A stretch of DNA of 64,000 nucleotides from Sphaerulina vaccinii (GCA_022570795.1 JAKUDP010000016.1:682001-746000); one strand, 5' to 3'; positions 10,047-20,254 are shown, counted from the stretch's first letter. Program-made: numbers and translations. Notes: generated from the letters alone by a model not told the origin.

Positions 10047-11721
10047 ATGGTGTGGAGTCAGTGCGTATAAGAACATATGGAAGCAAAGCAATCGAGATAT
10101 CATGGCTGACCGCGCACATTTCATTCTCAGAATAGAGGCAACGCCGCCTCACCTAACATATTTGCTGTTATCGACATTCCTCATCAGCTACGTGCTGTTC
10201 ACGAACTTTCTAAGGAACCGACGTACGCGGCGAACGGTCTATCTAGCATAGAAGAGGAAACTGACAGGCTCATACAGTACATCTCTCCGAACCTCCCATC
10301 GCGCTCATAGTCGGGATCATCTTGGGTCCAGCAGTACTGAAATGGCTAACGCCGAACTTCTGCGACTCGAAGGGCTGTGGCAGTGAACTTGAAGGTGGAT
10401 GGGGCTGGGTACGTCTACACTAATATCAGTCACACGAGAGGCATATATACTAACATATCACTATCAGGGCGATGGCACAATCCAAGAGATCACCCGAGTC
10501 ATCGTGGGGATTCAAGTCTTCGCCGTTGGTGTCGAACTACCAAAGTACTATGCATCTCGCCACTGGAGATCAGTCGCCATGCTTCTTGGCCCAGTGATGT
10601 TCTTCGGCTGGGGCGTCTGCGCAATATTCGCCAAATACATCTTCCAGATCGACTGGTCAACAGCGCTGGTCATCTCAGCATGTCTGACGCCCACAGACCC
10701 CGTTCTGGCAGCCAGTATACTGTCTAACTCACAATTCTCAGAACGAGTTCCGAAGAGGTTGAAGGATATGCTGAGTGCTGAGTCGGGATGCAATGATGGA
10801 ATCTCGTTTCCCTTCCTGTACATGGGCTTGTTCTTCTTAACGCAGCACAATTCGGGAGCCGCGATCAAAGATTGGTTCCTGATCACGATCTTATGGCAGT
10901 GCACGTTTGGAATCTTTATCGGACTTGTCATTGGAGTTAGCTTCAACTGGGTTCTGCGATTCAGCGATGCTAGGAATTATATCGACAAAGCCGGCTTCAC
11001 AGTCTTCTACCTATTGCTCGCCATCTTCTGCGTTGGTGTGGGATCGACTCTGGACTCGGACGATTTCCTTGTAGCATTTGGTGCTGGCTATGGCTTTGCT
11101 CGAGATGGCTGGTTTGCGAAGAAGACGAAAGAAGCACATCTGCCACATATCATCGACTTGCTCCTCAACTCGAGCATGTTCGTTTATGTGGGCACGATCT
11201 TGCCTTTCCAATCCTACCACGACAAGGTACTTACGCCATGGATCACTGTGCCTCGTCTCATTGGGTTCCTGGTCCTTGTCCTGCTATTCAGACGCATCCC
11301 AGTCGTGCTCGCCACATATCGATGGATTCCCGACATCAGAACTATCCGAGAAGCGCTGTTCTGTGGACATTTTGGACCCATGGGGCTTGGTGCGCTCTTC
11401 TTGGCCATCGAAGGACGAGCAGTACTCGAGACTGGATCAAGCACTCCAGACAGCCATCCGCCTGAATACAAGCCACCATTGACTGATCGCCAGAAAGCCA
11501 TTGAGACCATCTGGCCAGTAGTGTCATTCATCGTCCTCGGAAGCACACTCGTGCATGGACTCAGCGTCCTCGTGCTGAGCATAGCTTCACATCTGAGGAA
11601 GCACGAGAAGGATAGGGCGGGCGTGCCAGCAGCTGAGACGGATCCTCTGACTGGCATGGTCCATGATGAGGGAGATGGAGGTAGCGCTGAGGACTCTCCT
11701 GACGAGAGCGGGCAGCCTTAG
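10047..11721 (+). CDS. Na+(K+)/H+ antiporter, fungal Nha1/Sod2 type
   Basis: Exons 10047-10060, 10131-10222, 10278-10408 and 10468-11721 (introns 70, 55 and 59 nt) give 496 residues. The tiny first exon encodes MVWSQ, continuing IEATPPHLTYLLLSTFL, the usual start of fungal CPA1 antiporters. About a dozen hydrophobic helices follow. Hallmarks are LIVGIILGPAVLKWL, ACLTPTDPVLAASIL and ESGCNDGISFPFLY, the last containing the Asn-Asp cation site. The protein would exchange cytosolic Na+ or K+ for H+ at the plasma membrane. The hydrophilic tail after the last helix is only ~65 residues (acidic, ends DSPDESGQP), much shorter than the several-hundred-residue tail of yeast Nha1. The stop overlaps the stop of the convergent PLD-like gene by 4 nt. 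Confidence 0.88.
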
Positions 11722-13073
11722 CTTTGTGTACTGTCATAGACTAGCTTGGTGCGGCCTTCGAGTGCAGGATGTAGACTCTGCATAGTCTTTGTGACTAGCT
11801 CTTCAGAATAGAAAGCTACATCTAGCTCTTGACTTGTGTACCAAGATGGGCGATCCATGTTACCACTGCCGAATACAATGGCTTTGTCGTCCACGATAGT
11901 GAGCTTGAGATGCGATTGTACTGGCTCTGTCTCACCAGTCTTGGTCACTGAGCGTGGTTCGTAATATGATACCCGAAGAGAACCAATTCTAGTGAGACCG
12001 GCTTCTTCATCCAGAGTTCGCTGTGCCACATCCTGATGCTTCCTAACCATACGCTTGACACATCGACTCGTCGTCGTTCCAGCTGTCACGAGTTGCTCCA
12101 GTATCATCAACCTCTCACTCGTGACTATTGTCAAGTCCACGCCACGCTCCAAGGCTGCGAAGAGTGCGTCTAGAACTGGTTGGCATGTGATGTTCGGTGT
12201 CTGCATGTATATGCTCAACTCAGCTTTCCCAAGCAGCTCAAGTAATTCCACGTTCAACGGTGTCTTCGGAGCAGGCGCACAAAGTTGCCATGGAAGACGG
12301 AAATTGGGATTGCGATGATGTGGCGAGGGCAAGAATTTGCAAGCCACGCCGTTCAGACCCAGCGCATTCGTTGTTGCAGCACCATTTTGCTGTCGGCTCC
12401 CGACTAATGCGACATGATCATCACCACTGCTCATCCATTGCTCTCTCCAGAAGTCGATGAACCTCTGCACAATTACTCCATCCAATCTTACACATCCCTC
12501 GAACCAGTTCTCCCACGAAACATTACAGCTCGGCAAAAACACTTCTATCCCATCGATGATGACGAACTTCGGGTGCCAGACACTGAAGGGTAAGAAGAAG
12601 ATACTCTTCACCTCCAGATCTAGACCTCTTAGATCTTCTTGTCTTGGTAAGCCTAATTTCTTGGTGCACTCCGCTGGCGTATAGACGCGTCCAGCTGGAG
12701 AAGAAGTATGGAACAGCTTCTGAAAAAGTGAGGAAGAGGAGAAGCCTATCCGAACTTTTATTCTCTGGCCATCTCCTCGTTGCAGGGCTGTATGACTGAG
12801 CTTGAGAAGAGTATCGTTGATGGCTGTACGCGTCTCGCTTGCCGCCCAGAAACAGGTTATAAGGATGACTTCGTGTTGAGCTGATTCTATTGCTGGGAGG
12901 ATGGCGGATCTGTAGATTTCGTAACCTGTGCCGAATGTTAGGGAATGGATGTTGGCTACATCGTGGTTCGACATTGGATGCTGGAGATTAGACTGCTTTG
13001 TGGTTGATCCCATTGTGATGGGAGAGGAGGAAGTGGAGACGTGCTCAGTCAGCACTTGGCATACGAAAGCCAA
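11718..13073 (-). CDS. Phospholipase D-like domain protein
   Basis: Single exon, 451 residues. Two HKD-type motifs are visible: WHPKFVIIDG (H-x-K-x4-D, ~residue 166) and SHLKLTIVDDKAIVFGSGNMD (~400), each followed by the glycine/asparagine-rich strand typical of the superfamily (PSCNVSWENWFEG and GSGNMDRPSW). Two HKD motifs in one chain form one active site that cleaves or transfers phosphodiester-linked groups; the substrate here is not deducible. There are no PX/PH domains, so this is not classical phospholipase D but the shorter PLDc_2 type. No signal peptide. A second ATG at MGSTTKQSN, 20 codons in, may be the real start. Tail-to-tail 4-nt overlap with the antiporter gene. Confidence 0.82.
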   Translation of the reverse strand: MAFVCQVLTEHVSTSSSPITMGSTTKQSNLQHPMSNHDVANIHSLTFGTGYEIYRSAILPAIESAQHEVILITCFWAASETRTAINDTLLKLSHTALQRGDGQRIKVRIGFSSSSLFQKLFHTSSPAGRVYTPAECTKKLGLPRQEDLRGLDLEVKSIFFLPFSVWHPKFVIIDGIEVFLPSCNVSWENWFEGCVRLDGVIVQRFIDFWREQWMSSGDDHVALVGSRQQNGAATTNALGLNGVACKFLPSPHHRNPNFRLPWQLCAPAPKTPLNVELLELLGKAELSIYMQTPNITCQPVLDALFAALERGVDLTIVTSERLMILEQLVTAGTTTSRCVKRMVRKHQDVAQRTLDEEAGLTRIGSLRVSYYEPRSVTKTGETEPVQSHLKLTIVDDKAIVFGSGNMDRPSWYTSQELDVAFYSEELVTKTMQSLHPALEGRTKLVYDSTQS

Positions 13074-13420
13074 GGAAGGTACACTTCGACTCTGACTTCA
13101 GGATCTTCGACAACAACACCACCTTCCTACAAAGCTACCTTTCTGACAACCATGGACACACGCGAGATGGGACGGCTTGGAGACGTGTCTCCCGCAAGCT
13201 CTTCTAGTTCAGGCCGGCTGATCCTCCGCCGATCACCTACTAATTTTCGAAAGCAACTTAGGGTCACAGCCACATGTTCCTCGGAGGCTGAGCCAACTAA
13301 GGAATGTGAACAACTACATGTACGAACTTGTCCTGCTCACGCTTCCTGCGGCCATTTGCCAAGTACCGCTCATCCCACAGAACACTGCTAAGGCACTACC
13401 ATCTACCAGCACTTAGTAAC
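13074..13420. other. Intergenic spacer, divergent promoter region
   Basis: Gap of about 350 bp between the PLD-like gene (minus) and the arrestin-like gene (plus). No other feature seen. Confidence 0.35.
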
Positions 13421-14596
13421 ATGGGGATCTTCTCACGGAAGGAGCGAGTGCCTGATCCGCAAATCACAATCTTCCTGGGCGACTTCTGTCATGGACCATG
13501 ATTACCAGGAGCGCAGATATCAGGCTCTGTGGCAATTGCAAGCCCTGTACCTCGACCTATTCGTGCCGTAGAGGCTGTCTTCGCTGGCAGAGCTACCACG
13601 CACTGCGTTCGACATGTGAACGGACCCAACAACCAGCGCAGAGCAATACGATATCATGATGAAATGGAATTACTCCGCCTGAGTCAGAAATTACTCGGAG
13701 ACTCCTCAGTCGATCCAGTCAACTCGCCGACTTGCCCATTCTCTTTCATCTGCCCAGACCGCACGAACAGCTCCACAGGCCCCTCACCCTATACAGGAGG
13801 TTACACAAACCAAAATGCCTACGAAGTGAGCGCGCATGGCCTACCTCCGACCTGTAGTCACTCTCACGGCGACGATCACTACGCAGTTATCCAGTACGCC
13901 GTGCAAGTGGTCGTGCATTTCGCCGATACTCAAGACCTGTTCCTATCTGCGCCACAACCCCTGGCCATCTACCCTCATCAAAGTGGCCTACAGGGGCCCC
14001 CAGCAGAGTGTATCATGCCAGCCGAAAAGTACGCTAGCAGTAGACTTATCGGCCAGGAGAAGTCATTCATGAGCAGCTTCAAGGACAAATTCTCCTCCGA
14101 AACTCCATCTGTCAATGTCATTTTGAAGGCCCGAACGCCGACTATCGTCCCTTCTAGCAGTCCATTCCCGATACAAACATGCGTGGAACTCGATGCGCTT
14201 TCTATGCCCAGTATCGACGTAGTTAGCGTGGACATCCGGATTGCTGAGGTCAAGCTCGTAGCGGTGACTTTCTTTCGAGCACTAAAACAGTCAACCTATG
14301 GCAGGGGTGATCGAGCAGAACATGAAGTCGTCGATGAGGACAAGGTTCTTCTGAATGCGAGCCCCTCTGGTGGTGTCTCCGTCGATAAGCAGGAAGTGCA
14401 CGTGGAGAAGCATAGTAAGCTTGTGTATCCTGCGACTTTCGAGGCGAGAATACCTGGATCGACGTGTCCTAACTTTCGGACTTTCAACGTCAACCGAACG
14501 TATAGATTGAAGATGAAGATGGAAGCTGATATCTGTGGGAAGACTTTCGATTATAAGTTTGAGATCGATATTGTTGTGGAAGCTGGAGCGACTTGA
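13421..14596 (+). CDS. Arrestin-fold protein with an in-frame TGA at codon 27
   Basis: The frame starts MGIFSRKERVPDPQITIFLG, reads to HGP, meets TGA at 13499-13501, and continues LPGAQISGSVAIASP to the stop at 14596 (392 codons in all). The sequence on both sides of the TGA is one continuous arrestin N-domain signature (an I-x-I-x-L strand, a proline-glycine turn, then I-S-G-x-V), so the TGA lies inside a conserved strand pair. No intron fits: the nearest GT..AG pairs are about 20 nt apart or shift the frame. Later parts (PGSTCPNFRTFNVNRTYRL, KTFDYKFEIDIVVEAG) also look like arrestin-fold strands. If translated only from the ATG at 13529 the product (355 residues) would lack the first strands. 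Fungal arrestin-like proteins are adaptors for ubiquitin ligases at membrane transporters; that role is by family only. Probably a recent nonsense change, a sequencing error, or a readthrough gene. Confidence 0.65.
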
Positions 14597-15632
14597 GCGT
14601 ACATTCGTCCTACAGTATCAGTGAGCTATGGAATCGCTACATGTTAGCTTTAGACTACTTCGATCTGTAGCTGCTATTTGGTCTTTGAATCAGCAGCGAA
14701 CTTTTGATCTGCTAGGTCATACGCTCGCCTTTCATCATATTGTTGGTCTTCAGAGACTGGCATGTGGAGAAGGGGAGACACAGATATTGCACGATCCTCG
14801 CTATGATCGAACGTCGCACACTTGAGCAAGTAAGGAGTACAAGTAGTCTCGACATCAGAGAAGTACAATCATAGTATCGATGCTCGAGCGTTGATACCGT
14901 GCCTTGGCGCGATTTTTCTTGGCGGTTGGTTTTCTTGGTCTTTTTGTGCAGACTTTCATCTCATCATCCATCCTCATCGCACTCTGCATCATCAACGGAC
15001 ATGACGAAATGGCTTGAGTTGCACCGGAGGAGAAGTCCAACCAAGAGTTTAACGCTGTCATGCTGCTGTAAGCGCCTGTTCCATGTTTTTGGCGTCACTC
15101 TAGGCGCCCTGCATGGAGTGGAGACCACCAATGAGAGCTTCAAAACAGCTGTAGCACTGCAGACCTTCACAGGCCTCGAGTCTGCGGCCAAGATCAGCAG
15201 CGAACGAGCTGATCCTGCTCAAGAATAGCTCACCAGTACAGTAGGTCATCTCTGTCGTTCACTCACACATCTCAGCTTTTCCCGACATACACGACTCTAC
15301 GCATCACGACAGCTCCCACGATCGTGACAGACAGACGAGCATAGGCACACGCGAAAGAGAAACACAGTGAAGAGGGAAAGAAATACTGGAGAGAAGCGCA
15401 AGAGCGAGACCAGAAGAAGAAATGGCGAGCCAGGCATACTTTCCTCGTGAGGACGCTCCTACCTGTGTCGTCAGGCGTAGCTAATGGTATAAACAACAGC
15501 TCCTCCTGCTGGAGGTGACTCTCACGGTAAGACACCACATCTCCTATACTCATATCCCAGCAACAAGACGACACGTCCTACAACCGGGTATCAGCAACAA
15601 GACAAGACATCACCCATACCTATTCAGCATCA
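14597..15632. other. Intergenic region upstream of the AIM24-family gene
   Basis: About 1 kb. Open frames are short and in all phases. The last ~330 bp are rich in CAAC/AAGAC repeats and probably form the promoter and 5' leader of the AIM24-family gene. No RNA gene seen. Confidence 0.35.
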
Positions 15633-17118
15633 ATGAGTTGCGGAGGTGGTAGCTGTGGTGGAGGATCTGGCGGCGGCGGCACCGCAGATCACGGCGGCTC
15701 CAGCAGCAGTGGCCCAGGTCTTGTCACGAAGGGCCTCAAGAAACTCACTGGGCACGGACAGAACAAACAAGAAACCCTACCATCAGATCCAGCAACAATG
15801 GCCGCACCACCAGCCGGCATTCCTAGAGCGACCACCATTCCTGATTACAGCACTCTGGGCCAGCAGCAACAGCAACAGCAATTCGCCGCACCGCCGTTCA
15901 CCGGACAGCCAATGACCGCGCCAGCATCTGGCATTCCTAGAGCTAGCACCTTTACTGAATATAGCACTTTAGGCCAGCAGCAGCAGTTCGCACCGCCGCC
16001 TTCTGCTGTACAGTATCCACCGCCTCCTCAGCAACAGCAGCAATACGCACCTCCGCCTACTTTTGCGCCTCCGCCTGCTGTCTCTCCAATATCTCCTGCA
16101 GAACCTCAATCAACAGGTATTCCAAGAGCTCCTACACAGACTGCATCAAGCCAGCAATACGGAGGAGATCAAGCCACACCTTACTATCCAGGCCCACCTG
16201 CACAGCAAGAACAGGAACAGGAGCAAGAGCAGGCCGAATCAAGCGCTGCAGCCGCAAACTACCAAGCGGTAGCCGGCCCCAGACAGGCGTCCTTTGCACG
16301 TCAGTCATCTATGCCGCCCACACCAGGCGCCGGTGCACCTCCACAAGGACAATTTGTTGGAGCAGGAGCGACTGTAGACGATGTCGGAACCTTCAATGGC
16401 GGCTCCTACAGAATCTCACACCGCGACACGAACACAATCGTCACAATTCAGCTTGCCATGGGGTGTCCCGTTACCGTCAAAGCAGGAGCCATGATCGCCA
16501 TGTCCCCTACCATAACAGTCAAGGGTTCCGTCAAGATTAGTGTCAAGAAACTCCTGGCTCGAGGCGAGATGACACATTCTACTTTCACTGGACCTGGAGA
16601 GGTGTTGCTCGCTCCAGGAATGCTAGGTGACATGACATGTCTCAGGCTGAGTGGGAATGGAACAACGTGGAACATAGGAAAGGACTCGTTCCTGGCATGT
16701 ACGCAAGGTGTGACGAAGGACTATGTCAGCCAGGCCTTGAGCAAAGCCTTCTTCTCTGGTGAAGGTTTCTTCGTATACAAGATTGGTGGGACAGGCATTT
16801 GTTGGATTCAATCCATGGGTGCCATTATTCGCAAAGACGTGAGGACACCTCCTTCCCTGCACAATATGTACTGAGCACTGACACTCTTCTGCTTTTCAGC
16901 TCGCCGCTGGGGAGAGATACATTATCGACAATGGCCATCTCGTCGCCTGGAATTGCAATTACGTCCTCGAACGTGTCGCCTCGGGTGGCATCATCAGCAA
17001 CATGGCTGCCGGCGAAGGTCTTGTTTGCAAGTTCTCCGGTCCTGGCACGGTTTTCATGCAGACACGCAGTCCTGCAGGCTTTGCACAGTATATGGCTGCT
17101 CATGGAGCTGCTGGATAG
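15633..17118 (+). CDS. AIM24: AIM24-family protein with a long low-complexity N-terminus
   Basis: Exons 15633-16838 and 16900-17118 (intron 61 nt, GTGAGG..CAG) give 474 residues. Residues 1-20 are Gly/Ser/Cys-rich (MSCGGGSCGGGSGGGG). Residues ~45-235 are Gln/Pro-rich with three copies of a GIPRA-x-T motif (about residues 53, 91 and 161), two of them followed by a Y-S-T-L-G-Q(n) segment. Residues ~245-470 are the AIM24/DUF124 beta-helix domain: GGSYRISHRDTNTIVTIQLA, VKAGAMIAMSPTITVKG, FTGPGEVLLAPGMLGDM, then GERYIIDNGHLVAWN and FSGPGTVFMQTRSPAGF. In yeast the family member supports mitochondrial inner-membrane organisation. This N-terminus does not look like a mitochondrial presequence, so a cytosolic role is possible. 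Confidence 0.85.
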
Positions 17119-17678
17119 GGTCAGCGCAGCTCAGGGTCACGCGGAGGGAGTATGATCGGTACTTCGGCGAAACTTGGAATGAGGGCCGCAACGATGGGTA
17201 TGGGAGTGCCTGGAATGAGTTGAGATACCTACTACCTATTACTGCTCCTACTATTCCTAGGTCAGAATGAATGAAATCAAGCCACCCTGTGATCATCTTG
17301 TCGCGATTCCAATTTTTACGGCTTCCAAGAGATACTTCCTAAGTTCTGCCCTAGGCTGGTCGGGAACAGCTCAGCACATCACTCAAACGCATCTCGAGCC
17401 CTGCATCTCTGTACGTTGTACACTCAATCGCTCTGGGTTGCATTCGTGGCCTTCGCTTCGACCACTGCTGGCAAAAGAGGGCATTCTTGGACACAAAACT
17501 TACCAATGAGACTTTAAATGAGACGAAGATGACTTTCCTTATGGTCTTTAGCCTCTCGACCTCTACGCCCTCCTCGCGCTGCTTCACTTGTCGACCGCGA
17601 ATCAGATTTACGGGAATGGAAAGAGCATATCCTGGTGCAGCAAAAAGAGGCTTCTGGAAAGAAGATCATAAGCGAAGC
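17119..17678. other. Intergenic spacer before RNA array 1
   Basis: Nothing recognised. It is the downstream flank of the AIM24-family gene and the 3' boundary of the first minus-strand RNA array. Confidence 0.35.
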
Positions 17679-17820
17679 AAAACGACCGCCACGAGTCCGG
17701 CGAAGGAGTTCGACCGAGCCACGCTAGATTTGACTTGAGTGTTGCCCAGTCATGATATTCACAACTCAACGTCAGCTATATTGACGACTTACGCGATGAC
17801 CGCTAGACCACGGACGACTG
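17679..17820 (-). ncRNA. Array 1 RNA unit 1
   Basis: TATA-like CATATAA at 17850-17844. The 5' stem CAGTCGTC (17820-17813) meets GGCGGTCG (17690-17683) with one A-C mismatch; TTTT at 17682-17679. A box complement at 17800-17810, hairpin at 17771-17785, and a good B-box match GGTCGAACTCC at about 17718-17708. Confidence 0.65.
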
Positions 17821-17927
17821 TTGCAGAGACACGATTGTAAGCCTTATATGTACTCTCAAGACTTACAGACAGGAGAAACAAAAGATCGTCCTGCTCCCTT
17901 GTCGAGCTGAAAGAGCGAAAGGGAGGC

Positions 17928-18072
17928 AAAACGATCGCTACGTGCCTGTTGTTGATACCATACGACACCTAGCTCAAGCCTAGCTTGACTTGTGGCCTGT
18001 GTAGTCTTGGAACGAACTCCACATCGGCTATGCCGACGACTTACGAGTATACCGCTAGAGTACGGACGACTG
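17928..18072 (-). ncRNA. Array 1 RNA unit 2
   Basis: TATA-like box at 18103-18096. Hairpin 18024-18036 is TCGGC-ATA-GCCGA on the RNA strand, fully paired and different in sequence from the common TCAGC/GCTGA form. The terminal stem has two mismatches (AGCGATCG against CAGTCGTC); TTTT at 17931-17928. Confidence 0.6.
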
Positions 18073-18185
18073 TTGAGAACGAGCAGCTGAGCTTCGTATA
18101 TGAAGACCAAGTCCTGTCGAAAAGCTCGGCAAAGAATAGAACTTCTTGTGCGGAAGTCATGCTTGATTCAGGGGAGCAAAAGTTG

Positions 18186-18342
18186 AAAAAGAAAGAGAAT
18201 TATAAGCGCAGCATGGCCAGGTGCTCAACATTATCAACGAAGAACAAGTCTAATTGGCTTGAACTCTTCTAATGCCTCGGGAGCAAGTCAGCATCAGCTA
18301 GACCGATGATCTAGGAGTATACCGCTGAACCACAGATGACTG
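18186..18342 (-). ncRNA. Array 1 RNA unit 3 (degenerate 3' end)
   Basis: 5' end CAGTCATC, hairpin region and TATA-like box (near 18367-18372) are present, and the hairpin CATCGG/CTGATG is well paired. The usual GGCGATTG is missing; only T runs at 18190-18186 and 18181-18178 remain. Probably a decayed copy; 3' limit uncertain. Confidence 0.45.
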
Positions 18343-18437
18343 TTGAGAAAGGACCTTCGCAGATAGTATATGGAGGCTACCTGGTCAAGGAGTCTGTTGA
18401 AAGGAAGACGAGTTGGTCAATGAGGAGCAAAAGGAAC

Positions 18438-18582
18438 AAAACAATCGCCACATGCCTGTTAGCACATAGCAAACACTCAAACAGATTTCCTATCTGGCTC
18501 GAAAGGCTCCGACTCTTGTGTACAGCTTAGCATCAGTTATACTAACGACTTATGAGTAGACCGCTAGACCATGGGCGACTTG
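18438..18582 (-). ncRNA. Array 1 RNA unit 4
   Basis: TATA-like box 18613-18606. AGTCGCC (18580-18574) pairs with GGCGATT (18449-18443) without mismatch; TTTT at 18441-18438. Hairpin 18533-18545 reads TTAGT-ATA-ACTGA, a compensatory change from the usual GC closing pair. B-box-like TTTCGAGCC near 18500. Confidence 0.7.
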
Positions 18583-18688
18583 TTGAAGTAGGTCAGATGC
18601 GGATCGTATATGAAGGTGAGATACCTGGTGACAGGCGTTGGTCAAAAGCTAGAGCGATCTGGTGAAAGATATAGGAAACCACAAGAGC

Positions 18689-18835
18689 AAAAACAATCGC
18701 CCACTTCCAAAGACGAGCATACAAACATATCCTCATAGGTCAATCACGACCTTCGGCAGACAGTATCGATGGGGACTTGTCAAACATCAGCTATGCTGAC
18801 GATTCACTGACTGCCCGCTAGACCAACGACGACTG
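18689..18835 (-). ncRNA. Array 1 RNA unit 5
   Basis: Perfect eight-pair terminal stem: CAGTCGTC (18835-18828) with GGCGATTG (18701-18694), then TTTTT. Hairpin of the TCAGC/GCTGA type. TATA-like box is weak (ATATGTG near 18860). Confidence 0.7.
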
Positions 18836-18914
18836 TTGAAGAAGCCTAATTGATGAAGATATGTGAATTTCAAGAGGCTAGGGAAAAGTTAGTAGGAAAG
18901 ACAGCAAAAGAAGC

Positions 18915-19064
18915 AAAACAATCGGCCCGACAGGTGATATTCGCGAGATCTCTCCTGGGTAAGATAGATATCTTAAGCCCGAAAATAATCGCTGAAATGT
19001 TTACAAGCAGCACAGTATGGTGACTGCGACTTACCGGCTGTTCCACTATGCCAAGGACGACTTG
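18915..19064 (-). ncRNA. Array 1 RNA unit 6
   Basis: TATA-like box 19095-19088. The A box is TGGCATAGTGG, closest of all copies to the tRNA consensus. Terminal stem has one mismatch (GCCGATTG); TTTT at 18918-18915. The internal hairpin differs (CAGT/ACTG with a larger loop). Confidence 0.6.
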
Positions 19065-19141
19065 TTGATGAGACCGGGTCTCGGATCGTATATGAACGTC
19101 AGAGGCTAGTTAAGGAGTTAGTAGCAAAAGAGCAAAAGAGC

Positions 19142-19288
19142 AAAAGAATCGCTCTATCTGGCGGGGATTACCATGGAAGACTTTATCCAAGACAGGTAGC
19201 TTGGAATTGCTTTTCTCCTTTCGGATGGTTGTCAGCACAGCACGGTGACTGCGACTTACCGACGGTACCGCTAGACTACAGACGACTG
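19142..19288 (-). ncRNA. Array 1 RNA unit 7
   Basis: TATA-like box 19319-19312. AGTCGT pairs with GCGATT; the outer pairs are lost (3' strand AGCGATTC). TTTT at 19145-19142, within a longer run of AAAAG repeats on the plus strand. Confidence 0.6.
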
Positions 19289-19390
19289 TTGAAGGAGCCT
19301 GATATTGGATCGTATATGATGGTGAGAGACTAGCGAAGGGAGTCAGCAAAAAGCGTTGATCAATGTAGACAATAAGTCAAGCAAAAGAGC

Positions 19391-19543
19391 AAAACAATCG
19401 CCCCGTATAGGCGGCCGTCAACCTGAACAGCTGAAAGTAGCGAAAGCCTTTGTGACTTTGAGCCTTCTCCTTCATGTAGATTAGTGTCAAGCATCAGCTA
19501 TGCTAACGACTTACTGCCCGTTCCGCTAGACCAAGGACGACTG
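19391..19543 (-). ncRNA. Array 1 RNA unit 8
   Basis: Perfect terminal stem: CAGTCGTC (19543-19536) with GGCGATTG (19402-19395), then TTTT. TATA-like box 19574-19567. Hairpin 19494-19506 reads TTAGC-ATA-GCTGA (paired through one wobble). Confidence 0.7.
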
Positions 19544-19627
19544 TTGAGGAATACGAATCGTTCTCGTGTATACACCTCCATTGTTTTAAGATACCTTGTA
19601 CATTTCCAAAAGTGAAGCCAAAAAGGC

Positions 19628-19760
19628 AAAACAATCGCCTATAGTAGGCTGCTGGTAATCCGAGGTCTGGAAGCCTCTTGACTTCAAGACTTTTAATAGC
19701 AGATTAATGTCAAGCATTAGCTATGCCAACGACTTACTGATCTTCCCACTAGGGCGACTA
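19628..19760 (-). ncRNA. Array 1 RNA unit 9
   Basis: TATA-like TATATAC at 19790-19784. TAGTCGCC pairs with GGCGATTG (19639-19632) without mismatch. The A box is shortened: the TTGGT before CTAGTGG is missing, making this the shortest copy. Confidence 0.6.
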
Positions 19761-19845
19761 TTGAAGGGGTACGACTCACTCTCGTATATAAACCTCCAGT
19801 CTCTGAAGTACCTTGTACATTTCCAAAAGAAAAACCAGATAAGCA

Positions 19846-19994
19846 AAACGATCGCCTATCGCAGGCAACTAATCACTCACTTTTCGGAAGCCTCTGAAGC
19901 CTTCGACTTCAGACCTTCTCCCCGTCGCAGGTTAGTGTCAAGCATCAGCTATGTCAACGACTTACTGCCCGTCCCACTAGACCATGGACGACTG
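19846..19994 (-). ncRNA. Array 1 RNA unit 10
   Basis: TATA-like box 20025-20018. Terminal stem CAGTCGTC (19994-19987) with GGCGATCG, one A-C mismatch; TTTT at 19849-19846. Intact A box and hairpin. Confidence 0.65.
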
Positions 19995-20071
19995 TTGGAA
20001 GAGGAGGTGTTCGGGCCGTATATGAAGGTCTATTGCTCCATAATGTGGAAAAAAGAGAAGTGCATGGAGCC

Positions 20072-20223
20072 AAAAAAAATCGCCCTCAAAGGTGATTACC
20101 GACCAACTAACCACCACTAAACCAGTTTAGTCTTCTGGGCTGTAGGATCGCAACGATGGTCTTGTATTCAGCATTGACTATGCCAACGACTTACTGGTCA
20201 TTCCACTAGACCAAGGACGACTG
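20072..20223 (-). ncRNA. Array 1 RNA unit 11
   Basis: TATA-like box 20254-20247. AGTCGTCC (5') pairs with GGGCGATT (3'), ending in a run of eight Ts (20079-20072), the strongest terminator of the array. Intact A box and hairpin. Confidence 0.7.
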
Positions 20224-20254
20224 TTGAAATGTAGCGTTTGTGGGTTGTATATGA

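Larger units (their letters stand above)
17679..20254 (-). repeat. Tandem RNA-gene array 1 (11 units)
   Basis: Eleven units spaced 217-270 bp, all read on the minus strand. In reading direction each has a TATATAC-like box, about 24-31 nt later a 5' segment such as CAGTCGTCC, an A box (TGGTCTAGYGG), a hairpin around GGC-ATA-GCTGATGC, often a B-box-like TTCGAAGCC or GGTCGAACTCC, and finally GGCGATTG followed by TTTT. The 3' GGCGATTG pairs with the 5' CAGTCGTC (eight pairs with two wobbles). Spacer sequence between units is less conserved than these blocks. No protein frame runs through the array. The sequence pattern is direct; Pol III transcription and function are inference. Confidence 0.8.

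Noticed and set aside
13447..13508. Intron removing the TGA of the arrestin-like gene
   Set aside because: GTGCCT..CCAG would be 61-62 nt but shifts the frame and removes the conserved first strand.
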